Source of the DNA: Trueperaceae bacterium
Lineage (GTDB): Bacteria > Deinococcota > Deinococci > Deinococcales > Trueperaceae
NCBI GenBank assembly: GCA_007121175.1
Contig: SKMG01000392.1
Location: 1-7,403, forward strand
DNA length: 7,403 nucleotides
Direction of reading: 5' to 3'
In this document: piece after piece, positions 5,565 through 7,403 of the stretch
Position numbering within the stretch: position 1 is the first letter of the stretch
Layout: each line of letters opens with the position of its first letter
Made by a program: the position numbers and the translations under genes
Notes under the pieces: model-generated
Told to the model about the DNA's origin: nothing
Databases searched by the model: none
The model's input: only the letters and a program-made list of their open reading frames with translations

Positions 5565-7403
5565 ATGGCTCGCCTCTGCCCGCCAGGCAAGTTCCGTCGC
5601 GCGCTCGACCAGCTGGAGGAGGACTTCGCGGAAGGACTCGAGACCTTCGAGGGCCTCGCGCGCACCTACGCCAAGGACCCAGACGTGCGCGCGGCGCTCG
5701 GGATGGCCTACCTGGATGACGAGCGGCCGTTCGAGGCGCTCGCGCATCTCGAGTGGGCCGAGCGCAAGGAGCCGACGCCGTCCGTTCAAGACGCGCTCCT
5801 CGCAGCCTACGTCGCGCTCGACATGCCGCAGCACGTACTACGGCTGGCCGCGCGCAGCGCCCACCTGTCGCGGGCCCGCAGCCTCGAGGAGGACGCTGAC
5901 GATAGGGAAGACACCACCGCGGGCGCGGGCTTGTCGGTCCAAGATCGGCTTGCCTTCGAGCGCGCGAGGACCGGCCTGATACACGGCGATGAGAAGGCCG
6001 CGGCCGCGATGGCGCGCCTCCTGGCCAAGCACCCTGACTATCAGCCTGCCCGCAACATGCTCGTCACGGGCAGGCTCCTTCGAGGTGATCTCGAGGGTTT
6101 CGCCGAGGCGGCCAGTGAAGCCTTCGCACTGGCGCCAGGAGACCCCCATGCGCTGCTGAACGCGGCTCGTGCGGCGTTCCTCCGGGGCGGCGTCGAGGCC
6201 GCCCGGGGCCTGCGGGACCACGCCGATGCGCTCGTGCCCGACGCTGAGTGGGGTGGCGATCGTTACCTCGCGCGCGCGGGTGTCCTGGCGCTGATGGACG
6301 ATGCCGACGCCACCGAAGCGGCCCTCTCGGACTATCACGATTGGGTGGAGGAGACCGGCGACGACGCGCAGGCCGAGCTCGCCGAAGCGTTCGACGACCT
6401 GCTCGAGCGCCGCGAGCACGACTCGCGAGCGCCCCTCGTCGATCTCCACGAGCTGATCGTCGGCGTCGTCGGGCGCTGGAAGAGCGAGCCTACCGAGCAG
6501 ATCATCGAGAGCATCGAGGCGGGCCTGGCCAGCATGCCGGGCGTCCTGCGGGAGCTCCCGAACTGGATCGGCTACCAGGCGCCGGCCGCGCAGCGTCTGC
6601 TTGCGATGCTGTTGCTCCACGACCTCGCACCGCCGCCGCCGCAAGGCTCCTGGCCTGCGGTGTTCGAGCAGGTCGGCAGACACGGTCCGGGGACACTCGA
6701 GGGGCGGCGCGCCCTGCTGCTCCTGCTCGCCGAGAGCGGCCACATCGAAGAGGGCGAGACCGTCGTGATCGACGGTGACACCGACGACGAAGGCGCGAGC
6801 GTGCTGTTCCGTCACTTGGAGATCAGCGGCGAAGCGATCCCCACGGGCCTTCCGGCAGAAGACGAGCAGCGCATGGCCGCAGCGCTGGAAGACCTGCACG
6901 GGGACCGCACCGCGTCCGCGCTGGCGGTGCTGAGCGCGTTGCATGAGCGCTACCCTGATTCGATCCCGTTGACGCACAACTTGGCGTTGGCCGAACGCCT
7001 GAGCGGCGGCGACGCCGCGCACCGCGGACACGAACGGCTGCAGCGGTTGGTCGATCAGCATCCCGATTACCTGTTTGCACGAGCCGAGCTCGCCCTCATG
7101 GCGATCGACGCGGACGACCTGGAGCAGGCCGAGTCGCTGCTCGCGCTCCCCGAGGGGAAGCGTCGCTTCCACGCCCTCGAGTGGGGGGTGTTCGCCGCGG
7201 CGAGTGGACATCTGGCACTGGCCCGCGGGGATGCCGACAGTGCCGAGCAGTTCCTGGACGGCATCGCCCAGACGCTCGGCACCGACGCCGCTCCCTACCT
7301 GGCACTCGATGCGGCGCTCGATGAGTTCTACCAGGAGCACGACCCGGAGATCGAGATGCCCTTCGATGACGAGGCTGACGATGACGCGGACGTCGATGAC
7401 GAG
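5565..7403 (+). CDS. Large tetratricopeptide-repeat (TPR) protein, 3' end beyond the window
   Basis: The frame is open for 613 codons from the ATG to the window edge with no stop, so the protein is at least 613 aa. It has no signal peptide or membrane segment and is probably cytoplasmic. It is almost wholly helical, with TPR-like pairs at about 36-70 (ending AHLEWAERKEP), 158-192 (ending EAFALAPGDP), 193-225, 466-500 (ending RLVDQHPDY), 501-530 and 536-569. The central region (about 230-430) is more divergent, with a short proline run (PPPP, 356-359). The last 15 visible residues are almost all Asp/Glu, resembling an acidic C-terminal tail, so the stop is probably near. TPR proteins are usually scaffolds for protein-protein contacts; no catalytic motif is seen and no partner is indicated. 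The start choice rests on the -10 box six bases upstream and on the first TPR-like helices following soon after. Confidence 0.85.
   Translation, partial: MARLCPPGKFRRALDQLEEDFAEGLETFEGLARTYAKDPDVRAALGMAYLDDERPFEALAHLEWAERKEPTPSVQDALLAAYVALDMPQHVLRLAARSAHLSRARSLEEDADDREDTTAGAGLSVQDRLAFERARTGLIHGDEKAAAAMARLLAKHPDYQPARNMLVTGRLLRGDLEGFAEAASEAFALAPGDPHALLNAARAAFLRGGVEAARGLRDHADALVPDAEWGGDRYLARAGVLALMDDADATEAALSDYHDWVEETGDDAQAELAEAFDDLLERREHDSRAPLVDLHELIVGVVGRWKSEPTEQIIESIEAGLASMPGVLRELPNWIGYQAPAAQRLLAMLLLHDLAPPPPQGSWPAVFEQVGRHGPGTLEGRRALLLLLAESGHIEEGETVVIDGDTDDEGASVLFRHLEISGEAIPTGLPAEDEQRMAAALEDLHGDRTASALAVLSALHERYPDSIPLTHNLALAERLSGGDAAHRGHERLQRLVDQHPDYLFARAELALMAIDADDLEQAESLLALPEGKRRFHALEWGVFAAASGHLALARGDADSAEQFLDGIAQTLGTDAAPYLALDAALDEFYQEHDPEIEMPFDDEADDDADVDDE

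Noticed and set aside
4539..5834. A 431-codon open frame on the - strand in another frame over the helicase N-terminus and its upstream region
   Set aside because: It is a frame shadow with runs of Arg and Pro, crossing both the divergent promoter region and the start of the TPR gene.
5838..7340. A 500-codon open frame on the - strand opposite the TPR protein gene
   Set aside because: The + strand frame is longer, unbroken to the window edge and shows TPR-type helices. The minus frame gives a Gln/Arg/Val-rich string with no recognisable fold or ribosome site.

Overview
This is a strongly GC-rich bacterial segment with dense genes and almost exclusive use of G/C at third codon positions. One gene appears to be leaderless: a TANNNT -10 element lies directly before its ATG. 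The others have clear Shine-Dalgarno sites. This mix, together with the protein types, fits a Deinococcota (Truepera-like) or actinobacterial genome. No marker gene settles the lineage, so this is an inference.

Layout. (1) At the left edge is the last 39 codons of a short-chain dehydrogenase on the + strand. Its ending resembles the dehydrogenase part of aldolase/dehydrogenase sugar enzymes. (2) Convergent to it is a two-gene minus-strand operon: a Gfo/Idh/MocA oxidoreductase (1127-2242), then a TIM-barrel sugar phosphate isomerase/epimerase (372-1130), joined by an ATGA overlap. These genes together look like part of a sugar or polyol catabolic locus. (3) A 407-nt divergent intergenic region (2243-2649) carries a good minus-strand -10 box flanked by ATCGGTC repeats, a plus-strand extended -10, and a hairpin whose arm runs into a Shine-Dalgarno site. 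(4) A small exported protein follows (2650-3144, +). It looks like a CHRD/superoxide-dismutase-like domain whose histidines have been replaced. (5) Convergent with it is a 694-aa superfamily 1 (UvrD/Rep) helicase (3173-5257, -) with a RelE/ParE-toxin-like N-terminal domain. (6) A 307-nt divergent spacer (5258-5564) precedes (7) a large TPR-type protein on the + strand. It is open from 5565 to the window end (613 codons, no stop) and ends in a strongly acidic stretch.

Only the first three genes show a probable common pathway. The exported protein, the helicase and the TPR protein are single transcription units with no visible functional link. I see no tRNA, rRNA, CRISPR array, insertion sequence or phage gene. 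The most notable items are the toxin-like domain fused to a helicase without any visible antitoxin, the histidine-stripped exported domain, and the hairpin overlapping that gene's ribosome binding site.
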